This document shows positions 6,227 to 13,899 of a stretch of DNA of 14,678 nucleotides, piece after piece. The position numbers and the translations under genes were made by a program. The notes below the pieces were generated by a model. The model ran no database searches. It was given only the letters and a program-made list of their open reading frames with translations, and was not told where the DNA came from. Origin of the DNA: Actinomycetes bacterium (GTDB lineage Bacteria > Actinomycetota > Acidimicrobiia > Acidimicrobiales > Ilumatobacteraceae); the NCBI GenBank assembly GCA_023417265.1, contig JAEZFY010000238.1, positions 1-14,678 of the forward strand. The letters run 5' to 3'. How positions within the stretch are numbered: position 1 is the stretch's first letter; every line of letters begins with the position of its first letter.

Positions 6227-6951
6227 GCGACACGGCCGCCCGCAGCGCTGGGTCGTCTGCCGCGGCGGTCGATTCGTTCGGCATCGCCCTGCCGCCCGAC
6301 TGGGTGCGCTTCCCGCTCGACGGCAGCGACTTCGAGGACTTCGTGCGGCTCCAGCGCAAGCGGATCAGCGAAGCCGGACAGCTGTCGAAGACCGCCCAGC
6401 GCCAGCTCGAGCTGGTGCTCCGCCAGGTTCGCAACGACTGCGCCCGCGACAACGTCAGCCTGGCGGCGATCCTGGCCGTGCCGCTCGACCCGGACTCGCC
6501 CACCGGTGAGCCCGGACCGACGCCGAGCCCGAACCTCTCGCTGCTGTCCGCCACGTGCACGATCTCGGTGATGACGCAGGGTTCGCTCGGCACCGACCTG
6601 CCGCTCACGGTCAACACGCTCGCGGCCGCGATGGGCCGCCAGCCGGCGGCCGGCGACGATGGTGTCGAGATCGCCAACCTCGATCCGCCGGAGCGCTTCG
6701 ACAGCCCCGCCGGGCCGGCGGTCAAGCTCGTCCGTCTGCACACGTTCCCGCCCCAGCCCGAGACGATGCGCAAGCTGTCCGTGTTCGCCCAGCACCTCCT
6801 CGTGCCCTACGACGACGGGCGCCGGGCCGTGGTGGTGACGTTCTCGACGCCCAACGTCGACTACGCCAAGCCGCTCAGCGAGCTGTTCGACGAGATCGCC
6901 GCGACCTTCCGGATGTTCGGCGGCGACGACCCCACCGACCCGCTCGCGTGA
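6223..6951 (+). CDS. Type VII-associated protein with Mog1/PsbP/LpqN-like features
   Basis: The start is the GTG at 6223 (GTGA overlap with the upstream stop), giving 242 aa. The longer in-frame ATG at 6139 would overlap the previous gene by 88 nt. The pattern is alpha/beta: an opening LPPDWVRFPLD (23-33), a helical segment (35-72), several strands through 80-175, then VVVTFSTPNVDYAKPLSELFDEIAATF (203-229). A final strand and helix of this type, after a W-x-x-F-P opening, resembles the Mog1/PsbP-like sandwich of actinobacterial LpqN-type proteins. There is no signal peptide or lipobox, so it is probably cytosolic. Tight coupling to the substrate and motor genes suggests a chaperone or adaptor role, analogous in position to ESX chaperones but not similar to EspG in sequence. 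The fold call is tentative. Confidence 0.7.
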   Translation: MSDTAARSAGSSAAAVDSFGIALPPDWVRFPLDGSDFEDFVRLQRKRISEAGQLSKTAQRQLELVLRQVRNDCARDNVSLAAILAVPLDPDSPTGEPGPTPSPNLSLLSATCTISVMTQGSLGTDLPLTVNTLAAAMGRQPAAGDDGVEIANLDPPERFDSPAGPAVKLVRLHTFPPQPETMRKLSVFAQHLLVPYDDGRRAVVVTFSTPNVDYAKPLSELFDEIAATFRMFGGDDPTDPLA

Positions 6952-6967
6952 CGAGGGCGGTGACGCG

Positions 6968-7591
6968 GTGAGTGGCCTGTTGGGCGGGTTCGATGGTGCG
7001 ATGCAGGGCCTCACGGCCGACGATCTCGAGCGCCTCGACACGCCACCGGAACCCGCCGTGGCGGACGCCGCCGAGCCCGACGCGGGCGACCCGGAACACG
7101 CCGAACCGGATCACGTTGCGGACCCGACACCGGACGCGACGCCCGTGATCGAGCACGCCCGCCGAGCGATCGATCCGCGCGCCCAGGCGGTTGCCGACCA
7201 GCTGCTCGGCAAGGGGCCTGGCGCCGCCGCGGCGGTCGCTCCGAACGTCCCGCGGGCACGTCTCGATGCCGCGGTCGGCACGGCCAGCGTCGAGTGCCCA
7301 CCGGCGGGCCGCGTCGTGATCGGGCGCGCCGACGGCGACCTGCAGGTGCCGCTCGGGGTCGTCTCCCGGCGACACTGCGCCGTCACCCACACGGCGGCCG
7401 GCTTCACGATCGTCGATCTCGGTTCCGCCAACGGCACGGTCGTGACCCGCCCCGGCGGGGTCATCGTGCCGGTGGGTAGCGATCCCGTCGAGCTGCTGCC
7501 AGGCGACGTCATCGCCACCGCGCGCGGGCGCCGACCGATCGCCCACCTAGCAGTCCGCGAGGGCCAGGACGGCTGCGGGAGCGGCGTGTGA
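6968..7591 (+). CDS. FHA-domain protein of the type VII locus
   Basis: This 207-aa protein starts at the GTG at 6968, 16 nt after the previous stop. Residues 1 to about 100 are acidic, Pro/Ala-rich and probably disordered, with LTADDLERLDTPPEP as a possible threonine-phosphorylation segment. Residues 117-190 are a forkhead-associated domain: G119-R120, S133-R-R-H136 and N155-G156 are the phosphothreonine-binding signature residues. FHA domains read out Ser/Thr kinase phosphorylation, and FHA modules recur in T7SS motors such as EssC. It overlaps the motor gene by 4 nt, so the two are translationally coupled. A plausible role is a regulatory subunit linking phosphorylation to secretion. No kinase gene is present in the window. 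Confidence 0.85.
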   Translation: MSGLLGGFDGAMQGLTADDLERLDTPPEPAVADAAEPDAGDPEHAEPDHVADPTPDATPVIEHARRAIDPRAQAVADQLLGKGPGAAAAVAPNVPRARLDAAVGTASVECPPAGRVVIGRADGDLQVPLGVVSRRHCAVTHTAAGFTIVDLGSANGTVVTRPGGVIVPVGSDPVELLPGDVIATARGRRPIAHLAVREGQDGCGSGV

Positions 7592-10500
7592 CGGCGTGGC
7601 GCGTGCGCCTCGCCGGCGCCGGCGAACCGCGCCCCGTCCTCATCGAGGGTGACCCGGAAAGCAGCCGCGGGGCGTTCGTGACCGCGCTCGGCGCGGTCGG
7701 TCACCGTCTCGACCACGCGTACGTCGACGGTGTCCGCTGGACGCGCGACGACGCCGATCCACTGCACGTCACCCAGCCCGGGCAGACCGGCACCGCCGGC
7801 CTGCGCAACGGGTCGCTGATCTCCGAGCTCGGCACGCCGCTCCGGCAACTGGAACCCGGCACGTACCTCGTCGCCGTGGGCGGCCCGGGGTCGGGCCGGG
7901 CGGCGCGCCTCGAACCCGGTCAGCCGGTGACCGTCGGCCGCGCCGGCAGCGACGCGCCGGGCGACACCCCCGGCTGGTTGGCGATCGACGACCCGCTGCT
8001 GTCGAGCCAGCACTTCCGTGCCGAACTCAGCACCGACGCAGCGATCGCGGTGACCGACCTCGGCTCGAAGAACGGCACCGTCTACGAAGGCACCGCGGTC
8101 GCCACCAGCGCCGTCACGCCCGGCAGCCGCATCCACGCCGGGGCCTCGCTGTTCGCCGTCGTCGACATGTCCGCCGACGACCGGGCGACGCTGCTCGGCA
8201 GCACACCCACCGGACTGCACGTGCACCGCCAGTTCCGCGAAGCGCTCGCCGACCTGCCGGCCGCCCCGGAACCGCCCACCGCTCCCCGCGAGTCGTCGTC
8301 CGGGATGGGTGCCACCTGGTGGCGGTCGCTGATGCCGCTCGTCGGGGCGATCGGCATGGCGTTGTTCACGGGACGGTGGATCTTCCTGCTGATCGCCGGC
8401 CTGGCGCCGATCGTGTTCACCGTCGACATGTACCGGCGACGCCGCAAGGCCCGCCGCGACCAGGCCGCCCAGCGCGTCAGCTACGCGGCCGCCCGCGAGC
8501 GCTACGAACACGACCTCGACCGCTACCGGGCGACCGAAGTCCGGCGCGCCCGCGAGCGTCACCCGGGCGGCGGAGCCGCAGCCGTGTTCGCCCGCTACCG
8601 GCACCGCCGGGTGTGGGAGCGCCGCCCTGCCGACCCGGACTTCGCCGGGGTCACGCTCGGCTACGCCGCACTCCCCTCGATCTACGAGACCCAGCACGAG
8701 GCGCAGGGCTCGGAGCGGCCCGAGAAGGTCCGCCCCAACCTGTGGCAAGCGCCGCTGACGATCGACCTCACGGCCGAGGGCCCCCTGAGCATCACCGGGC
8801 CACTCGCCCGGGCGACCGCCGTGGCGCGGGCGTTGATCACCGACCTCACCGTCGCCCACGCGCCGGTCGAGGTCAACTTGTGGGTGATCACCGAGGAAGC
8901 CCGCGCCGCCGAGTGGGACTTCGTGCAGTGGCTGCCACACGCCTTCACACCGGACGGCGGCGCCCGGTTCGCCGCCACGCCCACCGGCCGGGCGGCGCTG
9001 ATGCAGGCGTTGCGCGGCCTGATCGACGCCCGCCGCGAGGAACGCCTCGCGTCACGCGACAACGCCCCGATGCTCCCCCTCCAGGTGGTGGTGATCGACG
9101 GCGTCGACAGCCTCGCCGCACCCGATCTCACCGAGATCCTGCGGCACGGCCCGGCGGTCGGTGTGATCGGCATCGTCACGGACGCGGCGATCGTCCCCGA
9201 GGGCATCCGCGGCGAGGTTCAGCTCGGACGCTTCGACGACGAGTGCGCCTACCGCTCGGTCGCCACCCCACGCGTCGACGACGTGACCGTCGCCCAGGTG
9301 TCGGCCGGCCTGGCCCTCGACGCCGCGCTCGCCCTGGCACCGCTCGAGGCGTTCACGAGCGCGGCCACCGCGCGACCGCTCTCGCAGGTGTACTTCACTG
9401 AGCTGGTCGGCTTCGGCGACCGCCCGCCCGACGAACAGGTCGAGTTCTGGAAACAGCACTCCCCGTGCACGAACGTGCCGGTGGGTGTCACCACCGACGG
9501 GGCGCCGTTCATGATCGACTTCGTGCGCCACGGCCCGCACGGTCTGATCGGCGGGATGACTCGCTCGGGCAAGACCGAGTTCTTGAAGACGTGGTTCTCG
9601 TCGCTGGCGATGTACAACCACCCCGACGACCTGGCGATCGCGATCGTCGACTTCAAGGGCGGCGTCGATCACAAGACGACGGCGACCTTGCCGCACGTGA
9701 TCGCGCTCGCCACGAACCAGAACATCGACCTGTTCGAGCGCACGATCACGCTGCTCACCGCCGAGCACGAACGGCGCGAGCGGATCTTTCTCGACGAAGC
9801 CGGCGTCGCCACGATCGAGGGCTACCGCACGGCCCGCGAGCGGCGCCCGGAACTGCCCCCGATCCCACGTCTGCTGGTGGTCGTCGACGAGTTCGCCGAG
9901 TTGCTCGAAACGGCCGAAGGCAAGGCCCAGATCGGGCGGCTCGAGTCGATCACCCGGATCGGCGCCGGGCTCGGGGTCCACCTCCTGTTGCTGACGCAGA
10001 TGTTCAACACCGCGCTCCCACCGACGATCGACGGGCAGGCCGGGCTGCGCGTCTGCTTCAAGGTGCAAAACGGCGAGAACTCCAAGATCGTCCTCAAGTC
10101 GGCCGCCGCGGCCGGCATCTCGTCGGCCACCAAGGGCCGGGCCTTCGCCCGCTTCCAGGGAGGCGACCTGATCGAGTTCCAGTCGGCGCGGATCGGCAAC
10201 GAAGCCCGCCACCGCATCGCCGGGTCGGGTGGTCTGCAACTCGCCGCGCACTTCGTGACGCTCGACAGCCTCACCCGCCCCCCGGCACCGCCCGAACAGC
10301 GCGAAGTCCCCAACGAGGAACAGGACCTCTACCACGTGGTCGGTGTTCTGCGCCGGGCCGCCGAGCTCGACGGCTACCCGGGTGGCGTCGTGCCGTGGCC
10401 TGGCGACCTGCCGGCGTCGCTCGACCTGGGCGAGCTCACCAGCGTGGTCGACGCCAGCTCGGCGCGGATGGTGATCGGCCTCGCCGACGATCCCGAGCAC

Positions 10501-11913
10501 CAGCGGGTGCTGCCGTTGGTGCACTCGTTCGCCGACGCGGTCGTCGCCTATGCCGGAGCGCCCGGCTCGGGCCACCACGAGGCGCTGACCACCACGGCCA
10601 CCCGCTTGGCGCTCGGCTGGTCGCCCGACGACCTGCACATCTACGGCATCGATCTCGTCGGCCAGGGCCTCGGCCTGCTCGCCGGGCTGCCCCACGTCGG
10701 CAGCGTCGCCACCCGCGACGACGCCACCGGACTACGAATCCTTGCCTGGCTGATCACCGAATCGGCACGCCGCCGCGCCGTGATCGCCCGCGCCGGGGCG
10801 AGCGACTTCGGGTCGTACGTGCAGAGCGGCGGGAGCGAGCTCCCGCGGATCGCCCTGTTCGTGCTCGGCGCCGACCGCATGTTCCTGCACGGCGAGGGCT
10901 CGACGAGCCCGCTGCTCGGGCCGATGACGACGCTCGTCAACGAGGTCGCCGGCACGGGCATCCAGGTGATCTTCTCCGGCAGCTACCCGATGCTCGCCAA
11001 CCGCCTCGGTACCACGGCCGCGCGCCGGCTGGCGTTCGCCGCCAACGATCCCGCCGAGTACCCGGCCACGATCCCACGCGCGGTCCGGGCCCAGCTCGGC
11101 GCGCCGATGCGGTGCTTCGACTCGGCCAGCGGACTGCTCGCCCAGGTGGCCCGGGTGGCCCCCGACGACGTCAACCCCGGCGACGTGTTCGCCGCCCTGG
11201 CCGCGGGCATCGAGCGCACCCCGTCGCGCCCGCCGCGTACGTTCACGCGGGCACCGTGGCCGTTGCAGCTCACCGACATCCGCGCCGTCGACCTGGCGAA
11301 CCCGCCGGCCGGCGTGCACACCCCGCTCCCGCTCGGCGTACGCCCCGACACCGGCGAGATCCTGTGGATCGACCCCGACGAGGACGGGCGCGGCTACCGG
11401 ATCATCGGCCCCCCGAAGAGCGGGCGCAGCAACGCCCTCGCCGCGATCGGATCGTTGGCCGCCCACTGCGGGTGGGACGTCGTCACGGCCAGCGGCAGCC
11501 GGCGCTCGCCGCTCGGCGCCGTGTCGGCCTTGGCGTCCAAGCTGGTGCCGCTCGACACGCTCATCGAGCTGGTCGGCAACGGTGTGCTGCGACCGACCCT
11601 CGTGCTCGTCGACGACGCCCACCGCATCGATGACGAGTTTCCGTGGAAGAAGTTGGCCACCGCCGAAGGCGCGCCGGTCGTGACGGTGGTGTCCGGGTCG
11701 ACCGAAGCGCTGACCCGCTCGATCGGCATCATGAAGACCCTCAACGCACCGAACGGCGTGGCACTGATGCCGGCACGCAGTCGCGACGCCGATGGGGTCG
11801 GTGTGCGCGCCCTCGACGACGACTGGCTCGTCCAACCGCTCGCCGGCATCGGTGTGGCAGGCATCGCCGGCGAAGCCCATCGGGTGCAGTTCCCGTTGGT
11901 ACTACCCACGTGA
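7588..11913 (+). CDS. EccC/EssC-type FtsK/SpoIIIE-like secretion ATPase with N-terminal FHA domain
   Basis: This 1441-aa protein is the motor of the locus. Residues 1-95 form a small domain of the kind found before FHA in actinobacterial FtsK-like proteins. Residues 105-190 are an FHA domain (G117-R118, S140-Q-H142, N162-G163). Two hydrophobic stretches (about 246-280) followed by RRRRKARR are the membrane hairpin. Three ATPase modules follow. Module 1 is intact: Walker A GMTRSGKT (K662, T663) and Walker B LLVVVDE (D767, E768). Module 2 has a degenerate P-loop GAPGSGHH (H996 replaces Lys) and no acidic Walker B pair. Module 3 has GPPKSGRS (R1280 replaces Lys) but keeps D1342-D1343. N-terminal FHA plus membrane hairpin plus three ATPases in one chain is the EssC layout rather than split EccCa/EccCb. 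It should recognise WXG100-type cargo and power export across the inner membrane. The start overlaps the FHA gene by GTGA. Confidence 0.93.
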   Translation: MTAWRVRLAGAGEPRPVLIEGDPESSRGAFVTALGAVGHRLDHAYVDGVRWTRDDADPLHVTQPGQTGTAGLRNGSLISELGTPLRQLEPGTYLVAVGGPGSGRAARLEPGQPVTVGRAGSDAPGDTPGWLAIDDPLLSSQHFRAELSTDAAIAVTDLGSKNGTVYEGTAVATSAVTPGSRIHAGASLFAVVDMSADDRATLLGSTPTGLHVHRQFREALADLPAAPEPPTAPRESSSGMGATWWRSLMPLVGAIGMALFTGRWIFLLIAGLAPIVFTVDMYRRRRKARRDQAAQRVSYAAARERYEHDLDRYRATEVRRARERHPGGGAAAVFARYRHRRVWERRPADPDFAGVTLGYAALPSIYETQHEAQGSERPEKVRPNLWQAPLTIDLTAEGPLSITGPLARATAVARALITDLTVAHAPVEVNLWVITEEARAAEWDFVQWLPHAFTPDGGARFAATPTGRAALMQALRGLIDARREERLASRDNAPMLPLQVVVIDGVDSLAAPDLTEILRHGPAVGVIGIVTDAAIVPEGIRGEVQLGRFDDECAYRSVATPRVDDVTVAQVSAGLALDAALALAPLEAFTSAATARPLSQVYFTELVGFGDRPPDEQVEFWKQHSPCTNVPVGVTTDGAPFMIDFVRHGPHGLIGGMTRSGKTEFLKTWFSSLAMYNHPDDLAIAIVDFKGGVDHKTTATLPHVIALATNQNIDLFERTITLLTAEHERRERIFLDEAGVATIEGYRTARERRPELPPIPRLLVVVDEFAELLETAEGKAQIGRLESITRIGAGLGVHLLLLTQMFNTALPPTIDGQAGLRVCFKVQNGENSKIVLKSAAAAGISSATKGRAFARFQGGDLIEFQSARIGNEARHRIAGSGGLQLAAHFVTLDSLTRPPAPPEQREVPNEEQDLYHVVGVLRRAAELDGYPGGVVPWPGDLPASLDLGELTSVVDASSARMVIGLADDPEHQRVLPLVHSFADAVVAYAGAPGSGHHEALTTTATRLALGWSPDDLHIYGIDLVGQGLGLLAGLPHVGSVATRDDATGLRILAWLITESARRRAVIARAGASDFGSYVQSGGSELPRIALFVLGADRMFLHGEGSTSPLLGPMTTLVNEVAGTGIQVIFSGSYPMLANRLGTTAARRLAFAANDPAEYPATIPRAVRAQLGAPMRCFDSASGLLAQVARVAPDDVNPGDVFAALAAGIERTPSRPPRTFTRAPWPLQLTDIRAVDLANPPAGVHTPLPLGVRPDTGEILWIDPDEDGRGYRIIGPPKSGRSNALAAIGSLAAHCGWDVVTASGSRRSPLGAVSALASKLVPLDTLIELVGNGVLRPTLVLVDDAHRIDDEFPWKKLATAEGAPVVTVVSGSTEALTRSIGIMKTLNAPNGVALMPARSRDADGVGVRALDDDWLVQPLAGIGVAGIAGEAHRVQFPLVLPT

Positions 11914-11920
11914 CACGTGG
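11906..11920. repeat. Perfect 15-nt palindrome across the motor gene stop codon
   Basis: CCACGTG-A-CACGTGG is an inverted repeat with 7-bp arms and a 1-nt centre that contains the TGA stop (11911-11913). As RNA it could form only a 5-bp stem with a 5-nt loop and no U-tract, so a DNA-binding site is as likely as a terminator. Confidence 0.5.
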
Positions 11921-11954
11921 ATCGGCCGGCGTGCATCGAATCCGGGCGGATTGG

Positions 11955-11970
11955 GCATGCCTTGGCATGC
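11955..11970. repeat. 16-nt palindrome overlapping the lipoprotein start codon
   Basis: GCATGCC-TT-GGCATGC has perfect 7-bp arms around TT. The right arm contains the proposed ATG (11967-11969) of the lipoprotein gene. It could be an operator or a hairpin that covers the start codon. Confidence 0.45.
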
Positions 11971-12266
11971 TCACCACCCTCACGCCCTCCCAGCCTGCCG
12001 CGGCCCGCACGACGCTGCGCGGCCGCCGCGTGCGCGTGCTCGCCGGCCTCACGGTGGCCGCCTGCGCACTCGTCGCCGGCTGCTCCGACGACGCCAACGA
12101 CAACGACGAAGCCCCCGTCAACACCACCCTCGGCACGATCGACGACCCCGAGATCAACGACGACCCGAACGCCACGACGGAGATCAACGACGTCACCGAC
12201 GGGGCCGGCGAGGGCGGCGACCGAGGCAGCGACGCAGGCACCCCGACCGGTACCGCGTCGCCCTGA
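11967..12266 (+). CDS. Small acidic lipoprotein
   Basis: From the ATG at 11967 the product is 99 aa. The sequence RGRRVRVLAGLTVAACALVAGC (19-39; basic start, hydrophobic core, lipobox L-V-A-G-C with C39) is a lipoprotein signal peptide. The GTG at 12030 would give a more usual 17-residue signal, and a GTG at 11931 would lengthen it, so the start is uncertain. The mature part is about 60 residues, rich in Asp, Asn, Glu, Thr and Gly, with repeated DDPEINDDPN-type acidic runs and no predicted fold. It is probably an anchored, disordered, possibly cation-binding surface peptide. It lies 53 nt after the motor gene, so it could be the last gene of the secretion operon or an unrelated gene. No known family is recognised. 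Confidence 0.7.
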   Translation: MLTTLTPSQPAAARTTLRGRRVRVLAGLTVAACALVAGCSDDANDNDEAPVNTTLGTIDDPEINDDPNATTEINDVTDGAGEGGDRGSDAGTPTGTASP

Positions 12267-12282
12267 CCCCGCCCCGCCCCGG

Positions 12283-12298
12283 GCTGCCGGGCGGCAGC
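12283..12298 (+). terminator. Possible GC-rich hairpin terminator after the lipoprotein gene
   Basis: GCTGCC and GGCAGC can pair around a GGGC loop (6-bp stem) 16 nt after the stop codon. There is no T-tract, as is common for actinobacterial terminators. The hairpin ends 8 nt before the -10 of the next gene. Confidence 0.35.
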
Positions 12299-12306
12299 GG
12301 GACCGT

Positions 12307-12312
12307 TAGCGT
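12307..12312 (+). promoter_or_regulatory. -10 element of the fucose synthase gene, leaderless
   Basis: TAGCGT fits TAnnnT and ends 7 nt before the ATG at 12320, so transcription should begin at or next to the start codon. No convincing -35 is seen 17 bp upstream. This favours 12320 over the GTG at 12311, which overlaps the -10. Confidence 0.5.
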
Positions 12313-12319
12313 GAGCGCC

Positions 12320-13267
12320 ATGATCGATCGCGACGCGCGTGTGTACGTCGCCGGCCACCGGGGACTCGTCGGCTCGGCACTGATCCGGTTGCTCCGCGAG
12401 CAGGGCTTCACGAACCTGCTCACCGCCACCCGCCGCGAAGTCGACTTGCGCGACCAGTCGGAGGTGTCGCAGTGGTTCGCCACCCAACGCCCCGATTACG
12501 TCTTCCTCGTCGCCGGCACGGTCGGCGGGATCCAGGCCAACAACACGCGCCCGGCCGAGTTCCTCTACGACAACATGATGATCCACGGCACCGTCGTCCA
12601 CTCGGCCTACGAGACCGGTGTCCGCAAGCTGCTGTACCTCGGGTCGTCGTGTATCTACCCGCGCCAGGCGACCCAGCCGATCACCGAGGATCAACTGCTC
12701 ACCGGCCCGCTCGAAGCGACCAACCAGTGGTACGCGATCGCCAAGATCGCCGGCGTCAAACTGTGCGAGGCGTACCGTCAGCAGTACGGGTGCGACTTCA
12801 TCTCGGCGATGCCCACCAACCTCTACGGGCCGGGCGACAACTTCGACCTCGAGTCGAGCCACGTGATCCCGGCACTGATGCGCAAGTTCCACGACGCCAG
12901 AGCCACCCCCGACAACGCCGTGAGCGTGTGGGGCACCGGATCGGCCATGCGCGAGTTCCTCCACGTCGACGATCTCGCCGGCGCCTGCCTGTTTCTCATG
13001 GACCACTACTCCGAGAGCGGGCACATCAACGTCGGCACCGGCGTCGACCTGTCGATCCGCGAGCTCGCCGAGACGATCCGCGACGTCGTCAACCCCGATG
13101 CCGAACTCGTGTGGGACACAACCAAGCCCGACGGCACGCCGCGCAAGCTGCTCGACGTCGCCCGCCTGGCAGCACTCGGCTGGAAGCCCAAGATCGCCCT
13201 CCGCGAAGGGCTCGAATCGACGTACCGCTGGTTCCTCGAATCCGACCACCGGCGCGGCGTCGAGTGA
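12320..13267 (+). CDS. fcl: GDP-L-fucose synthase (GDP-4-keto-6-deoxymannose epimerase/reductase)
   Basis: This 315-aa protein is a short-chain dehydrogenase/reductase of the extended type. It converts GDP-4-keto-6-deoxy-D-mannose to GDP-L-fucose with NADPH in the cytosol, supplying fucose for surface glycans. The N-terminal Rossmann motif is GHRGLVG (12-18). The SSCIYP block gives S109 and C111, Y138-x3-K142 is the catalytic pair, and H181 is the second acid. These line up, offset by two, with Ser107, Cys109, Tyr136, Lys140 and His179 of the E. coli enzyme. The length is typical. The start at 12320 follows a leaderless -10. No GDP-mannose dehydratase (gmd), its usual partner, is in the window. 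It appears unrelated to the secretion locus. Confidence 0.93.
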   Translation: MIDRDARVYVAGHRGLVGSALIRLLREQGFTNLLTATRREVDLRDQSEVSQWFATQRPDYVFLVAGTVGGIQANNTRPAEFLYDNMMIHGTVVHSAYETGVRKLLYLGSSCIYPRQATQPITEDQLLTGPLEATNQWYAIAKIAGVKLCEAYRQQYGCDFISAMPTNLYGPGDNFDLESSHVIPALMRKFHDARATPDNAVSVWGTGSAMREFLHVDDLAGACLFLMDHYSESGHINVGTGVDLSIRELAETIRDVVNPDAELVWDTTKPDGTPRKLLDVARLAALGWKPKIALREGLESTYRWFLESDHRRGVE

Positions 13268-13272
13268 ACGGC

Positions 13273-13278
13273 TACGGT
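13273..13278 (+). promoter_or_regulatory. Possible -10 element of the sigma factor gene
   Basis: TACGGT lies 9 nt before the ATG at 13288 and fits TAnnnT. It is identical to the P2 -10. No inverted-repeat operator precedes it, and no SigR-type GGAAT-N18-GTT motif is seen in the 60 bases upstream, so autoregulation is not evident here. Confidence 0.4.
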
Positions 13279-13287
13279 CGCTAGGCC

Positions 13288-13863
13288 ATGGCAGATCAAG
13301 CCGCGTTCGCCGAGGAGGCGATGCAGTACGCCCCGCAGCTGTACTCGGGCGCGCTCCGCATGACCCGCAACCAGGCCGACGCCGAGGACCTCGTACAGGA
13401 CACCTACCTGCGTGCGTACCGGAGCTTCCACACGTTCCAGGAGGGCACGAACCTGCGGGCCTGGCTGTTCCGGATCATGACCAACGCCTACATCAACACG
13501 TACCGGGCCAAGCAGCGCCGCCCGCAGGAAACCGAGCTGGGCGAGCTCGAAGACCTCTACCTGTACCGGCGGCTCGGGGCATTCGAGAGCAGCGCCGCGT
13601 CGATGTCGGCCGAGGAGGAGTTCCTCGACCTGTTCACCGACGACGAGGTCAAGCGGGCGCTCGAGGAGCTCCCCGAGAACTTCCGCCTCCCGGTCCTGCT
13701 CGCCGACGTCGAAGGGTTCTCGTACAAGGAGATCGCCGAGCTGCTGGAGATCCCGATCGGCACGGTCATGTCGCGGTTGCATCGGGGAAGAAAGGCGATG
13801 CACAAAGCGTTGTACGAGTTCGCCGCATCGCGTGGGCTCACCAGCACCACGGTCGGCGATTGA
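13288..13863 (+). CDS. sigR: ECF RNA polymerase sigma factor of the SigR/SigH (RpoE) type
   Basis: This 191-aa sigma-70 family protein has region 2 (about 10-80; DAEDLVQDTYLRAYRSF and the promoter-melting segment TNLRAWLFRIMTNAYINTYR, 54-73) and region 4 (about 115-175; ALEELPENFRLPVLLADVEG and the helix-turn-helix YKEIAELLEIPIGTVMSRLHRGR). The wording of both blocks is that of the actinobacterial thiol-stress sigma factors SigR (Streptomyces) and SigH (Mycobacterium). It directs transcription of thioredoxin, mycothiol and proteostasis genes when released from its anti-sigma factor. The anti-sigma gene follows 33 nt later, which strengthens the call. It is 20 nt downstream of fcl and may be partly co-transcribed with it. 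Confidence 0.92.
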   Translation: MADQAAFAEEAMQYAPQLYSGALRMTRNQADAEDLVQDTYLRAYRSFHTFQEGTNLRAWLFRIMTNAYINTYRAKQRRPQETELGELEDLYLYRRLGAFESSAASMSAEEEFLDLFTDDEVKRALEELPENFRLPVLLADVEGFSYKEIAELLEIPIGTVMSRLHRGRKAMHKALYEFAASRGLTSTTVGD

Positions 13864-13899
13864 CCGACATGAGCACGCAAGGCTGACACGACCGACATG
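13862..13899 (+). repeat. Direct repeat GACCGACATG between sigma and anti-sigma genes
   Basis: GACCGACATG occurs at 13862-13871 and 13890-13899, 28 bp apart. The second copy carries the anti-sigma start codon. The first carries an ATG (13869) opening a five-codon ORF, M-S-T-Q-G, that stops at 13884-13886. It could be a small duplication or a coupled mini-ORF. Confidence 0.45.

Noticed and set aside
7111..11880. Long reverse-strand open frames opposite the motor gene (7111-8940, 9052-10695, 10732-11880)
   Set aside because: The + strand encodes clear FHA and ATPase motifs; the antisense products are compositionally biased shadows.
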